DNA of 64,000 nt from DASQFI01 sp035633215 (lineage in GTDB: Bacteria > Acidobacteriota > Vicinamibacteria > Vicinamibacterales > SCN-69-37), in the NCBI GenBank assembly GCA_035633215.1, contig DASQFI010000010.1, positions 1-64,000 of the forward strand. Direction: 5' to 3'. Made by a program: the position numbers and the translations under genes. Shown here in pieces: positions 17,471 to 25,450 of the stretch. The notes below the pieces were generated by a model. That model did no database searches. It saw nothing but the letters and a program-made list of their open reading frames with translations, and was not told where the DNA came from. How positions within the stretch are numbered: the stretch's first letter is position 1; every line of letters begins with the position of its first letter.

Positions 17471-18461
17471 ATGACAGGCACGTCGCAGAATCGATGGCGG
17501 CGTCAGGCGGTAGTCGCGGGTTCGGCGGTCCTCGGGCTTCTGCTCCTCGTCTCGTGCGACAAACGGGCGCTGCCCACGCAGCCCACTGGCTCGGAGACCC
17601 CGTCACCGGGTCCGCAGGGTCAACGATCCACCGGTCCCATTGCGTTCGTGAGCGACCGCGATGGCGCCGACTGGATCTACCTCGCCAATGAGGACGGCTC
17701 GGCGGTCACGCGGCTGGTCAGGGGCAGCCAGCCCGCGTGGGCGAAGGACGGACGTCAGATTGCGTTCTCGGCAGGGCCGAACATCCGCGTGATTGGCGTG
17801 GACGGCTCCGGCGATCGCGTCATTGCCGGCCGTGGCCAGAATCCGTCGTGGTCGCCAGACGGAAGGTCGCTCGTATTCGCGGCGTACTACTCCGGCCCGT
17901 CCAGGCTCGAACTCGTGAACGTTGACGGCTCCAACCGGCGCTCCCTGTTGGACGACGGGTATGCCTGGCTCCCGAAATGGTCACCGGACGGACAGAGGAT
18001 CCTCTACGTCAACGATGGCGGGTTTATCGACTCGTGCTTTGGGCTGTGGACCGTGAACGCCGACGGCTCCGACGCCCGGCAGCTCGGCGGGCCGGGCATT
18101 GGTCGCCCCTCGGCCAGTTGCTGGTTCGGAGGGGAGGCCTCGCTCAGTGACGGCACCTGGCCGGCCTGGTCGGCCTGATGGCTCCGAGATTGCTTTCGTG
18201 TGCGATAGAGGGGGCGGGTCAGCCCAGTTTTCCATTCACGTCGTCCGGGCGGATGGCTCCGGCCGGCGTCTTCGAGTGCCCGCTCCCGCGACCTATCCGG
18301 ACTGGACGCCGGACGGACGGCTGATCTACACGAAGGGTCCGCACGATGGTTCCAGGCGGATCTTCATCAGCGACGGCGGCACCGAGCGTCAACTGATCCC
18401 GGACGCGACCGCACCGGTACGTCCGTCGTACCACGACAGCCAGGCCGTGTGGCTGAGGTAG
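17471..18461 (+). pseudogene. TolB-like lipoprotein copy 3, frameshifted
   Basis: The third copy of the PD40 beta-propeller lipoprotein, with signal, lipobox-like LLLVSC and the blades AWAKDG, SWSPDG and KWSPDG. At 18170-18175 it reads TCGGCC where copies 1 and 2 have TCGCC: one extra G. This brings a TGA into frame at 18176-18178. The displaced frame then encodes the last two blades to a normal stop at 18459-18461. The lesion falls inside the WSPDGSEIAF blade, about 55 bases after the position of the nonsense codon of copy 2. Lipid anchoring would be retained but the propeller would not close. Confidence 0.75.
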
Positions 18462-18724
18462 GCGCAGCGGAGGAGTCCTGTTGTGCCGGCTGTGCGGCGG
18501 CTACTTTCTCTCGAAGGAGAACACGGTGCCCATCGTCACGCTGGAGCAGGTCCGCGGCATCGGCCGGAAGAAGGCGGCGCGAATGGGAGCTTGTGGACGG
18601 AGTGCCATTTCGAGTGCCATCGCGCCGCCGGCCAGCGCAAACCGACACAGTTCAGCGAACGCTGGCGCGAACCAGAGAGCTCCCAGCCAAGTTCGACCAC
18701 CGGGTCGCATTCGAGACGATCGGT
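18462..18724. other. Intergenic region with duplicated downstream sequence
   Basis: Position 18521 onward carries ACACGGTGCCCATCGTCACG and a few more bases, matching 11653-11678 behind TolB-like copy 1. A forward frame from 18481 has a Cys-x-x-Cys start (LCRLCGG) but loses protein character after about 40 codons. I see no convincing intact gene here. Confidence 0.4.
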
Positions 18725-19807
18725 TTACGTCGCGTCGAGACACTCGCGCCACAATCGCGGCACCAGGTCGGCAGCGGAGGGAATATCACGAATCGCGTCG
18801 ACACCTCGCCCTGCCCACAGCGGCAGTTCGGAGACCTTGCCGCGATCATTAGGGCCGGGAGCGCCGATCGCGTAGCGCCGTTTGCTCAATCCCGTGACGG
18901 CGTTGGTCGTCAGCACCTCGCCCTCGCCGGGGCGCTTGCCGGGCGCCGGACAGCCGGCGGCTTCCCACATGTCGACAGTACGGTTCCGCAGCGTTCGTCC
19001 GGCCGCGTTCGGCCAGCCGTCCTGAAAGCAAATCGACAGGACCGTGTCGCTCGCCTTCGCGCGATTGAGCGCCGCCTTGTACTCGTCGTGCGCCTGTGCC
19101 TCCCTGGTCGCGATAAACCGGGTACCAACGAGCACGCCCGACGCGCCCGCGAGCAGGGCCTGTCGAATATGCGCGCCGTTGGCGATCCCGCCGGCCGCGA
19201 GCACCGGAACCTTCTTCGCTTCCTCAACCACCGCGGGCAGCATGTCGTACAGCGCACTCAGAGCCTGGACGTGACCGCCCGCTTCGATACCCTGACAAAT
19301 CAGATAATCCACCCCAAGGTCGAGCGCGCGGCGAGCGCCGTCGACGTTCGAGATCTGGATGCCCATCTTCGCGTTCGCCGTTCGGACCGCCGCGACCGCA
19401 TCCGCGCGAGGAAAGCCCCATGCGAATTGAACAGCCGGTACTCCAGTTTCGAGCGCGATGGGCAGGGTGAGCGGATCGAACGCGAGCAGGTAGTTGATCG
19501 CGAACAGCCGGTTCGTGCCGGCTTTGACGCGGCGCACGCGCTCGCGGACTACGTCGGCGGCCATCGCCGTGCCTGTTCCAATCGCGCCAAATCCTCCGGC
19601 GTTCGACACGGCCATGGCGAGCTCGGGTCCCGCGAACGCTCCCATGCCCGCGTTGAAGATCGGGAATTTCAAGTTGAACGCGGTCATCAGCGCCGCCGCA
19701 CGCGCCGTGGGCATCGCCACGCTTTGCGAACCCGCTGTCGTCGGCGACGCGCCGGCCAGCGCAGCGGCAGCAGCCTGCTTGAGGAACTCGCGGCGATCCG
19801 TGGGCAT
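18725..19807 (-). CDS. Nitronate monooxygenase-like FMN oxidoreductase with Tat signal
   Basis: A 360-residue protein of the nitronate monooxygenase/2-nitropropane dioxygenase family, an FMN-dependent TIM barrel. Family landmarks seen: FPIFNAGMGAFAGPELAMAV near the N-terminus (phosphate and flavin region), GFGAIGTG, the QGIEAGGHVQ motif, and the phosphate-binding segment VLAAGGIANG followed by GASGVLVGTRFIAT. The N-terminus TDRREFLKQAAAAALAG is a twin-arginine-type signal. Export is unusual for this normally cytoplasmic enzyme, so cofactor loading before Tat export is implied. Substrate could be nitronates or another small oxidisable compound. It is flanked by degenerate copies of other genes and appears monocistronic. 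Confidence 0.82.
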   Translation of the reverse strand: MPTDRREFLKQAAAAALAGASPTTAGSQSVAMPTARAAALMTAFNLKFPIFNAGMGAFAGPELAMAVSNAGGFGAIGTGTAMAADVVRERVRRVKAGTNRLFAINYLLAFDPLTLPIALETGVPAVQFAWGFPRADAVAAVRTANAKMGIQISNVDGARRALDLGVDYLICQGIEAGGHVQALSALYDMLPAVVEEAKKVPVLAAGGIANGAHIRQALLAGASGVLVGTRFIATREAQAHDEYKAALNRAKASDTVLSICFQDGWPNAAGRTLRNRTVDMWEAAGCPAPGKRPGEGEVLTTNAVTGLSKRRYAIGAPGPNDRGKVSELPLWAGRGVDAIRDIPSAADLVPRLWRECLDAT

Positions 19808-19848
19808 GGGCGCGCCCTCCTCAGAGCAAGGCGATTATAGACCTCGTC

Positions 19849-20294
19849 TTAGCCCTCACGCAGCACCGAGGCCGGACTAATCTTGAGCGCACGTCTCGCC
19901 GGCAAATAACACGCGAGGAGCGCGACCGCGATCAACCCGGCGCAGACCGCGGCCAGCGTCGCGGGATCGCTCGGCTCGATGCCGAACAGCTGCGCGCGCA
20001 GCACACCGCCCATCGCCAGCGCGCCGGCGAGGCCAAGCGACGCGCCGATGACGGCGAGCAGCAGACCCTGCCTGAACACGAGACCGAGCACCGACGTGGA
20101 TTCCGCACCAAGCGCCAGCCGGATGCCGAACTCGCGCGCGCGCTGCTGGGCGGCGTGACTCACCACGCCATAAATGCCGGTGGCCGCCAGCAGAAGACCG
20201 ATGAGCGCGAATCCGCCGACGATGTTGAGCGACAGACGACGCCCGCTCAGTGACTCCGACATCAGCGCGCTCATCGTTCGAACACGCGAAACCG
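19849..20294 (-). pseudogene. 3' fragment of an ADOP-family permease
   Basis: About 148 codons encode only the C-terminal FtsX block of an ADOP permease: GGFALIGLLLAATGIYGVVS, REFGIRLALGAES, and the family tail PARRALKISPASVLREG. Upstream of 20294 the frame changes into unrelated, low-complexity sequence that overlaps the neighbouring truncated VOC gene, so some 650 N-terminal residues are missing. A short direct repeat (ACCGGTCGA twice, about 20289-20306) lies at the break and could mark the rearrangement join. Confidence 0.75.
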
Positions 20295-20375
20295 GTCGAA
20301 CCGGTCGAAGGCACCGACAGGTGCCCGGGTGGGGATTCCAGGGCCGCTCAGGTGGCGCAACCAGTCGTGTTCCCG

Positions 20376-20780
20376 TCAGCCCCGCCGCGCCGCCTCGATG
20401 GTGGCGATGTCGATCTTCTGCATCGGCATCATCGCGTCGAAGGCACGCGTGGCCTCGTCGCCACCAGCCGCAAGCGCATCGGTTAACGCGCGCGGGGTGA
20501 TCTGCCAGGAGAGGCCCCAGCGGTCCTTGCACCAACCGCACTGGCTTTCCTGGCCGCCATTGCCGACGATCGCATTCCAGTAGCGGTCCGTCTCTTCCTG
20601 ATTGTCCGTCGCGATCTGGAAGGAAAAGGCCTCGCTGTGCCTGAACTCCGGGCCGCCGTTGAGGCCGAGACAGGGAATGCCCAGAACGGTGAACTCCACC
20701 GTCAGCACATCGCCCTCCTTGCCGCCCGGGTAGTCACCGGGCGCCTTTTGCACCGCGGTCACTTTGCTATCCGGAAAGCC
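20376..20780 (-). pseudogene. 5'-truncated duplicate of VOC/PhnB-like gene
   Basis: This segment is nearly identical at DNA level to the 3' three-quarters of the gene at 31821-32318, down to the shared stop context. The encoded segment includes VEFTVLGIPCLGLNGGPEF and GWCKDRWGLSWQITPR. Homology ends near 20780, so the first 37 or so residues (including the first beta strand of the first VOC module) are lost. A GTG at 20762 could still start a 128-residue product, but the fold would be incomplete. The copies lie 11 kb apart in the same orientation. Confidence 0.75.
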
Positions 20781-21141
20781 ACCTTATCACCGCACGGAGG
20801 CCGGCCTCCGGTATCGCAGGCTTCGGCGAGTCTATGCAAGTTTTGGACAGCTTGCCGAACCGGCTGCGGTCCGGCTGCGATCCGGCGCTATGGTGTGCTT
20901 CCGATTTATACGGCGGTCACAAGCCAGTTGCGGAAATCGTCCCTTACAGCCAGCCAGCACTTTTCTGATCGCCCGCGCCGACGTTCGTCCATTCCCTGCC
21001 CGCGCCGGCGGTGATGTCCACCTGGCACCGCAACCCGAGTTCGTCACAGAGATCATGCACTCACCCCGACCCTCCCCGAGTACAGGGGAGGGAACCAGAC
21101 AGCGAGCGCAACGACGGGAGTGCACTCCCATGACCACGCGA
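20781..21141. other. Intergenic region, no gene seen
   Basis: Apart from the GC-rich hairpin at 21070-21092, I see no gene, remnant or repeat that I can name. Open frames here have no protein-like composition. Confidence 0.35.
21070..21092. terminator. GC-rich intergenic hairpin
   Basis: CCCTCCCC (21070-21077) pairs exactly with GGGGAGGG (21085-21092) across a 7-nt loop, preceded by TCACCCCGA. The context resembles a short palindrome widely scattered between bacterial genes. It lies 50 bp beyond the stop of the minus-strand SRPBCC gene and could end its transcript, though there is no strong T-tract. Confidence 0.4.
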
Positions 21142-21963
21142 TCATTCACTCTTGCTCGTCTCCGACGGCATCGGGAAGCGTTCTTGAATCCACGCTTGCC
21201 AGAGCGGTGTCTCGCGGGCGACGGTCCCGGCCGCCTGATCGCCGTAAAGGTAGAGGTTCAGCGCAACCATGCTCTGGCCGCCGAAGTTGAAGGCGCCAAG
21301 GGCGGCTACGCCCGGCCCCGGCTTGTCGAGCCGCAGCAGGGCGTCGTACGGACTCTGGCTGACGTACTCCGCCAGGCCGCTGAGCGCCGGGACACCCGCG
21401 GGCGCCGTCCAACGCTGCCCGACGCTCAAGCCTTTCAGTCCCAATGCCGCGGTCAGCGTTTCCCAGGCCTCCGCTTCGGTTCCCGCGACGGGAGCCACGA
21501 ACTGCATGATCGCGGAGCGTTGGCCGCGGAAGTGCGTGAGATAGATCCGCAGGGTGCGGAAGAAGCCGGGCCAGCCGAATTCGGTGCTTTCAAGCTGGTT
21601 GTCCCAGTCGTCGGTGCTGGCGAAGAGGCTATGCACCACACGGACGAGGCACACACCACCCGCGCGCGCTTCGACGCTCCACTCGGTTGCGATGGGCGGC
21701 GAGCCACCCCAGCCCTCGCCCTGCGCGGCAAACATCCGCGGCGGATCCCAGGCCGTCACGGCAGAACGGGACTCCATGCCCGGGCCGAAATTCGACGTCA
21801 CCGCGACGGGCTTTCCGTCGCTCTCCTCGAACTCCGTCGGCACGAACCAGGACGAGATACCAGGCCCGGTGGCAATGGCCTGCCACACTTCCTCCGGCGT
21901 GCCGGGGACCTCGACTTCGACCTGGACTGAACGGCGTCCGGAGGCTTCTTTCTTCACGCTCAT
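21142..21963 (-). CDS. SRPBCC/AHSA1-domain protein
   Basis: A 273-residue cytoplasmic protein. The first half fits the AHSA1-like SRPBCC fold: VQVEVEVPGTPEEVWQAIAT, then WFVPTEFEESDG, VTAWDPPRMFAA, and the C-terminal helix region GWPGFFRTLRIYLTHF. The second half (about 165-273) is a less typical beta-rich extension with a repeat-like second SRPBCC module. The fold binds hydrophobic ligands. The ArsR-type regulator 122 bp upstream on the same strand forms the common ArsR/SRPBCC pair, so both are probably controlled from the palindromic promoter at 22695-22723. Confidence 0.78.
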   Translation of the reverse strand: MSVKKEASGRRSVQVEVEVPGTPEEVWQAIATGPGISSWFVPTEFEESDGKPVAVTSNFGPGMESRSAVTAWDPPRMFAAQGEGWGGSPPIATEWSVEARAGGVCLVRVVHSLFASTDDWDNQLESTEFGWPGFFRTLRIYLTHFRGQRSAIMQFVAPVAGTEAEAWETLTAALGLKGLSVGQRWTAPAGVPALSGLAEYVSQSPYDALLRLDKPGPGVAALGAFNFGGQSMVALNLYLYGDQAAGTVARETPLWQAWIQERFPMPSETSKSE

Positions 21964-22085
21964 GATGGCTCCTTAGAAAATGCGGGGGGACTTCGTCCCC
22001 GCCGCCCCCCTTACGCGCTCGCTCGCGGGGGCCCCAAAGCCCCGCTCCGCTCGCGCGGCTCACTCGCACGGCTCGTTCGCACGGC
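21964..22085. other. Intergenic spacer with GC-rich repeats
   Basis: The gap between the ArsR and SRPBCC genes holds an inverted pair (GCGGGG and CCCCGC around 22026-22045) and three imperfect direct repeats of a CACGGCTCG-like unit near 22060-22088. It may slow or partly end transcription between the two genes. Confidence 0.35.
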
Positions 22086-22688
22086 TCACGCCTCGTTCTT
22101 GGCATCGGATTTCTGCGGCAGAGGGTGCGCCACGACCACCAGGCGATGCGCGCGGCCGCCGGCGGCGGATTCATCGTGGTACTTCGAAACCAGTTTCGTG
22201 ATGGCCTCGGTGAGTTCGTTGCTGAAAGCCGCCCGGTCTGTCGCCGACCGGAAGCGAACCTCGGTATCCACCGCCAGGGTCGCCAGGCGTTTGCGCGCCT
22301 CTTTCGCACGACGAACAAGGTCGCCCACCTCGCGGACGACCCGTGCGCCCAGGGCGATGAGATAGCTCGCGGACAGCCTATCGATTTCCCGGTTCGGATT
22401 CGCGGCGACCGGGCCCAAGGCGCTCGGCGATACGACGTAGGAAGCGGCCGTCGCCACGAGCAGCCGTTCCGTCAGCCCGCCCCACTTGCGTTCCTGGGCC
22501 AGCCGCACCAGCCCGTGCGCCTCCAGCGCGTGCAGGTGGTAGTTGACTTTCTGCCGAGCCAGGCCAACCCGCGTGGCCAACGTCGCCGCCGAGGCGGGCG
22601 CGGCCAGCTCGGAGAGGAGTCGACTCCGCACGGGCTCCAAAGCCACCGTCGCCGCTGCCGGATCATCGATGACTTGGATGTCGAGCAC
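22086..22688 (-). CDS. ArsR-type winged-helix transcriptional regulator
   Basis: A 200-residue regulator with an N-terminal winged helix: EPVRSRLLSELAAPASAATL, then ATRVGLARQKVNYHLHALEA (recognition helix) and GLVRLAQERKWGGLTERLL (wing). The C-terminal 110 residues are helical and may bind ligand or dimerise. No metal-binding Cys pair typical of ArsR/SmtB sensors is seen, so it is more likely the SRPBCC-linked type. The GTG start at 22688 lies 7 bases after a -10 box, which suggests a leaderless transcript and autoregulation through the palindrome in the same promoter. Confidence 0.82.
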   Translation of the reverse strand: MLDIQVIDDPAAATVALEPVRSRLLSELAAPASAATLATRVGLARQKVNYHLHALEAHGLVRLAQERKWGGLTERLLVATAASYVVSPSALGPVAANPNREIDRLSASYLIALGARVVREVGDLVRRAKEARKRLATLAVDTEVRFRSATDRAAFSNELTEAITKLVSKYHDESAAGGRAHRLVVVAHPLPQKSDAKNEA

Positions 22689-22694
22689 GAGGAG

Positions 22695-22723
22695 ATGGTA
22701 GTGTTGACAACTTTTGTTGTCAA
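22695..22723 (-). promoter_or_regulatory. Palindromic operator/promoter of ArsR gene (leaderless)
   Basis: On the minus strand, TTGACA (22723-22718), a 17-bp spacer and TACCAT (22700-22695) form a good housekeeping-type promoter. A perfect inverted repeat TTGACAAC-N4-GTTGTCAA spans 22704-22723 and covers the -35 box and most of the spacer, so a dimeric repressor bound there would block polymerase. The expected transcription start coincides with the GTG start codon at 22688. Confidence 0.6.
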
Positions 22724-22819
22724 GGATGGTTCAAGGCTTTTTCTTACGAATTTGCAGAGTCGATGTCGTGGCCGCAGCGCGGTCACCAGCCTTGACAAGC
22801 AGTACGGACGTGCGCGTTG

Positions 22820-23455
22820 ATGTTTGACATGCCACGTCCCTCGAACAAGGAAAAGTTGCTCACCGATGGGCTGCAATTGGTACACCAGCGCGGGTTTGGG
22901 GCGACTAGCGTGCGCGACATCACCCAGGCTGCCGGCGTGCCGCAGGGGTCGTTCACCAACCATTTCGCTTCGAAGGAAGCATTTGGGCTCGAGATCCTTG
23001 AGCGCTACCGAGAGATGACGAGCGCTGCCGTCAGGGCGACTCTGCGAAACGATCGGCTGCCGCCGCTTCGCCGGTTGCGAGCTTGGATCAGTGGTCAGCT
23101 CGAGTACCTCCGTAAGGAGGACATGCGTCGAGGGTGTCTGTACGGAAACCTCAGTGCGGAGGCGAGCGAGGCAAGCGACGCGATTCGCTTTCGTGTCGCC
23201 TCAGTGTTCGCGGAGAACCAAGCATCGGTAGCCTACTGCCTGGAAGCGGCGATTGATGCCGGCGAGCTGGCGCCCAATACCGACGTACAGGAGCTCGCCG
23301 GCTTCATCGTCAGCTCGCTCCAAGGCGCCATTCTCGTGGCGAAGTCGCAGCGTAGTCCGATCCCGGTACAACGCTTCGAGCGCGTCCTCTTTCAGCACCT
23401 GCTTCCTCAGGACGCTCCGGCATCGAAGCGGCGTCGCCACCGCGTTGCTCGCTGA
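22820..23455 (+). CDS. TetR-family transcriptional repressor
   Basis: A 211-residue regulator. The N-terminal HTH is typical: KEKLLTDGLQLVHQRGFGAT, then VRDITQAAGVPQGSFTNHF (recognition helix), then KEAFGLEILERY. The remainder is an all-helical ligand-binding domain resembling the TetR C-terminal 'LmrA/YxaF' type. It precedes the cluster at 23545-26626 on the same strand, with a 90-bp gap carrying a palindromic promoter. A second nearly identical palindrome lies beyond the cluster. It is probably the local repressor, responding to a substrate of the encoded enzymes. A TTG at 22817 sits directly before ATG 22820. Confidence 0.83.
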   Translation: MFDMPRPSNKEKLLTDGLQLVHQRGFGATSVRDITQAAGVPQGSFTNHFASKEAFGLEILERYREMTSAAVRATLRNDRLPPLRRLRAWISGQLEYLRKEDMRRGCLYGNLSAEASEASDAIRFRVASVFAENQASVAYCLEAAIDAGELAPNTDVQELAGFIVSSLQGAILVAKSQRSPIPVQRFERVLFQHLLPQDAPASKRRRHRVAR

Positions 23456-23485
23456 ATCGACTTCTGGGTTCGAATCGGCTTCGAG

Positions 23486-23514
23486 TTGACACTTCAAATA
23501 CGTTCGTACATATT
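23486..23514 (+). promoter_or_regulatory. Promoter with 18-bp palindromic operator (site 1)
   Basis: TTGACA at 23486-23491 and CATATT at 23509-23514 are separated by 17 bp. The 18-mer AATACGTTCGTACATATT (23497-23514) matches its own reverse complement at 14 of 18 positions, centred between 23505 and 23506, and covers the -10 box. This is a typical TetR-family operator placement. Almost the same 18-mer recurs at 26677-26694. Confidence 0.6.
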
Positions 23515-23544
23515 CAATCATTGAGACTGCTGGTGTAAACGTCA

Positions 23545-24378
23545 ATGAGCGACAACAAAGACTTCGTTCTCACGGCATTCGAAACGCTGTTCAACAAGCG
23601 TGATTACGAAACAGCCGCGACATTCTGGTCACCCGATTACATTCAACACAGCGCGCACATCCCACCGGGAAGAGACGGGCTCTTCAACCTCGTAAGAGCG
23701 GCTCCGCGGGAGCTGCGGTACGAAAATCACGTGACTGTCGCCGACGGCGACTACGTTTTGCTGCACGGCCGTTTTACTAACAACGGAAGGTCACGGGCCT
23801 GGGTCGCCGGTGACGTCATCAGGGTTGCGAACGGCGTCATTGTCGAGCACTGGGACACTCTCCAAGACGAAGTCACGCGCGAGGAGTCGAAGAGCGGACT
23901 CCCGATGTTTGGAGACCGCTTCCCGACGGCCCAACCGGACCTCACCGTGGAAAGGGCGAGCAGGATCGTCGCGCCGCTCTACGAGGCATTGAACCAGCCC
24001 CAAAAGAAGGACGTTCATGCCCTTCTCGCGCAGGCCTGCCACGCGGACTACAAGTCCTATTCGACCAACGATGAGTGGCTATCGCGCGATGCGCTCGGGG
24101 AAGTGTTCAAACAGATCGGCGTGAGCGTTCCCGACCTGGCCTGGAGCGTCACGGACATCATGGTCTCGGGCGATCGCGTGATCGTGCGAGGCGAAGCGAC
24201 CGGAACCCCGGTGGGTGAGCTCTTCGGCGCTCGCCCTACCGGCCGAAGCTTCAAAACGATGGCCCTCGATGTGTTCACCGTAAGGGGCGACAAGCTCGCG
24301 TCTGCGTATCACGTCGAGAACTGGGTGGGCGCGATTCAACAGATCCAGCGCCAGTCCCGAGACGTGTCCCCTTCGTAA
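23545..24378 (+). CDS. Two-domain SnoaL-like (NTF2-fold) protein
   Basis: A 277-residue protein built of two SnoaL/NTF2-like domains. The first (about 1-120) starts FVLTAFETLFNKRDYETAAT and includes WSPDYIQHSAHIPPGRDGL, typical of the nuclear-transport-factor-2-like family annotated as predicted SnoaL-like aldol condensation enzymes. The second (about 135-265) contains LAQACHADYKSYSTNDEW and ends HVENWVGAIQQI. These domains form a cavity that binds small organic ligands and may catalyse cyclisation, hydrolysis or isomerisation. It is the first gene after the palindromic promoter. A 36-codon fragment of a related gene lies at 25326. Confidence 0.78.
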   Translation: MSDNKDFVLTAFETLFNKRDYETAATFWSPDYIQHSAHIPPGRDGLFNLVRAAPRELRYENHVTVADGDYVLLHGRFTNNGRSRAWVAGDVIRVANGVIVEHWDTLQDEVTREESKSGLPMFGDRFPTAQPDLTVERASRIVAPLYEALNQPQKKDVHALLAQACHADYKSYSTNDEWLSRDALGEVFKQIGVSVPDLAWSVTDIMVSGDRVIVRGEATGTPVGELFGARPTGRSFKTMALDVFTVRGDKLASAYHVENWVGAIQQIQRQSRDVSPS

Positions 24379-24440
24379 GCCGTTCGACCGCGGCACGCGA
24401 GGAGACTCCGCTCGCGCTCAGGCGATGACAGGTGGTTGCC

Positions 24441-25310
24441 ATGGACACGTTCACAGGTTCACAGCCGGATGCCCTGAAGTGGGAAGTGTTCGTGACCCCG
24501 GGCATACCCGTCGTTACTCCCGACCGCCCTTCGGGAGTACGAGAGACGTATTTCCAAGCGATGGCGTCGACCCTCATCTATGGGAAAAGCGACGCTCTCC
24601 TCGTCGATACCTTTATGACCATCGAGCAGGCCGGTGCCCTGGCAGATTGGGCCGCCTCCAAGAACAAGAACCTGACGACCATCTACATTACACATGGCCA
24701 TGGAGACCATTGGTTTGGAGTTGGCACTCTTCTCGAGCGGTTTCCAAATGCCAGCGTCGTGGCGACGCCGAATACAGTCAAGGTGATGCGCCAGAATGCG
24801 TCCCCGGAGGCCCTCCGCACGGTTTGGGAGCCGGCATTCCCGCGTCAGATTCCCGACAACTTGGTGATCGCGAAAGAGCTCGAAGGCAACGTAATCGATC
24901 TGGAAGGGCACGAACTGATCGTCGTGGAGCTCGGTCACACCGACACCGATCATACGACGTGCTTGCATGTTCCTTCGATTGGGCTCGTGGTCGCAGGCGA
25001 CGCTGCCTACAACGACGTCCACCTCTACCTTGCCGAGTCGAACGTGCAGAAGCGACAGGAGTGGATCGCGGCGCTCGACAAAATCGAGGCGCTCAACCCA
25101 CGCGCGGTTGTCGCTACACACAAGCGACCGGAGAACGACGACAATCCGCGGATTATCGAAGAGACGCGAAAGTACATTCGCGACTTCGATCGGCTCGCGG
25201 AAACGACGAGGACCGCGCAAGAGCTCTACGACAAGATGCTGGAGCTTCATCCAAGCCGCATCAATCCCGGGTGGGCGCTGTGGAGCTCGGTGCGCGCGGT
25301 CAAGCCATAG
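24441..25310 (+). CDS. Metallo-beta-lactamase-fold hydrolase
   Basis: A 289-residue enzyme with the MBL metal motif THGHGDHW (84-91), a downstream metal His in VELGHTDTDHTT, and the metal-bridging Asp in VVAGDAAYND, then a late His in VATHKRP. All key ligands are present, so it should be active as a di-metal hydrolase on an ester, lactone, thioester or similar bond. I chose ATG 24441 because AGGTGG lies 4 nt upstream of it; a GTG at 24432 in the same frame would add three residues. It follows the SnoaL-like gene by 62 bp and is probably co-transcribed in the TetR-controlled cluster. Confidence 0.82.
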   Translation: MDTFTGSQPDALKWEVFVTPGIPVVTPDRPSGVRETYFQAMASTLIYGKSDALLVDTFMTIEQAGALADWAASKNKNLTTIYITHGHGDHWFGVGTLLERFPNASVVATPNTVKVMRQNASPEALRTVWEPAFPRQIPDNLVIAKELEGNVIDLEGHELIVVELGHTDTDHTTCLHVPSIGLVVAGDAAYNDVHLYLAESNVQKRQEWIAALDKIEALNPRAVVATHKRPENDDNPRIIEETRKYIRDFDRLAETTRTAQELYDKMLELHPSRINPGWALWSSVRAVKP

Positions 25311-25325
25311 AGTGGACCGGCAAGC

Positions 25326-25436
25326 ATGCAGATGAAGCCCACGCTTACGGAGCGAAACAAGCAGCTGATGCTGAACGCCTTCGACACGCTCTTCAATCCG
25401 CGTGACTACGAAGTCGAGCCGGCACTCGTTTCTTAG
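25326..25436 (+). pseudogene. N-terminal fragment of a SnoaL-like gene
   Basis: A 36-codon frame (ATG 25326, TAG 25434-25436). Its segment NKQLMLNAFDTLFNPRDYE aligns with NKDFVLTAFETLFNKRDYE at the start of the gene at 23545. After Tyr-Glu the homology ends, and the frame closes with an unrelated tail. It is the 5' stub of a second SnoaL-like gene, probably left by a deletion. The stop lies 14 bp before the alpha/beta hydrolase start. Confidence 0.7.
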
Positions 25437-25450
25437 CATTGGAGAGACCG

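Noticed and set aside
16650..17474. 274-codon plus-strand frame as one intact gene
   Set aside because: It fuses part of a decayed lipoprotein with antisense of another remnant and the leader of TolB copy 3; only pieces look coding.
18449..19840. 463-codon plus-strand frame
   Set aside because: Antisense to the nitronate monooxygenase-like gene, which has clear motifs.
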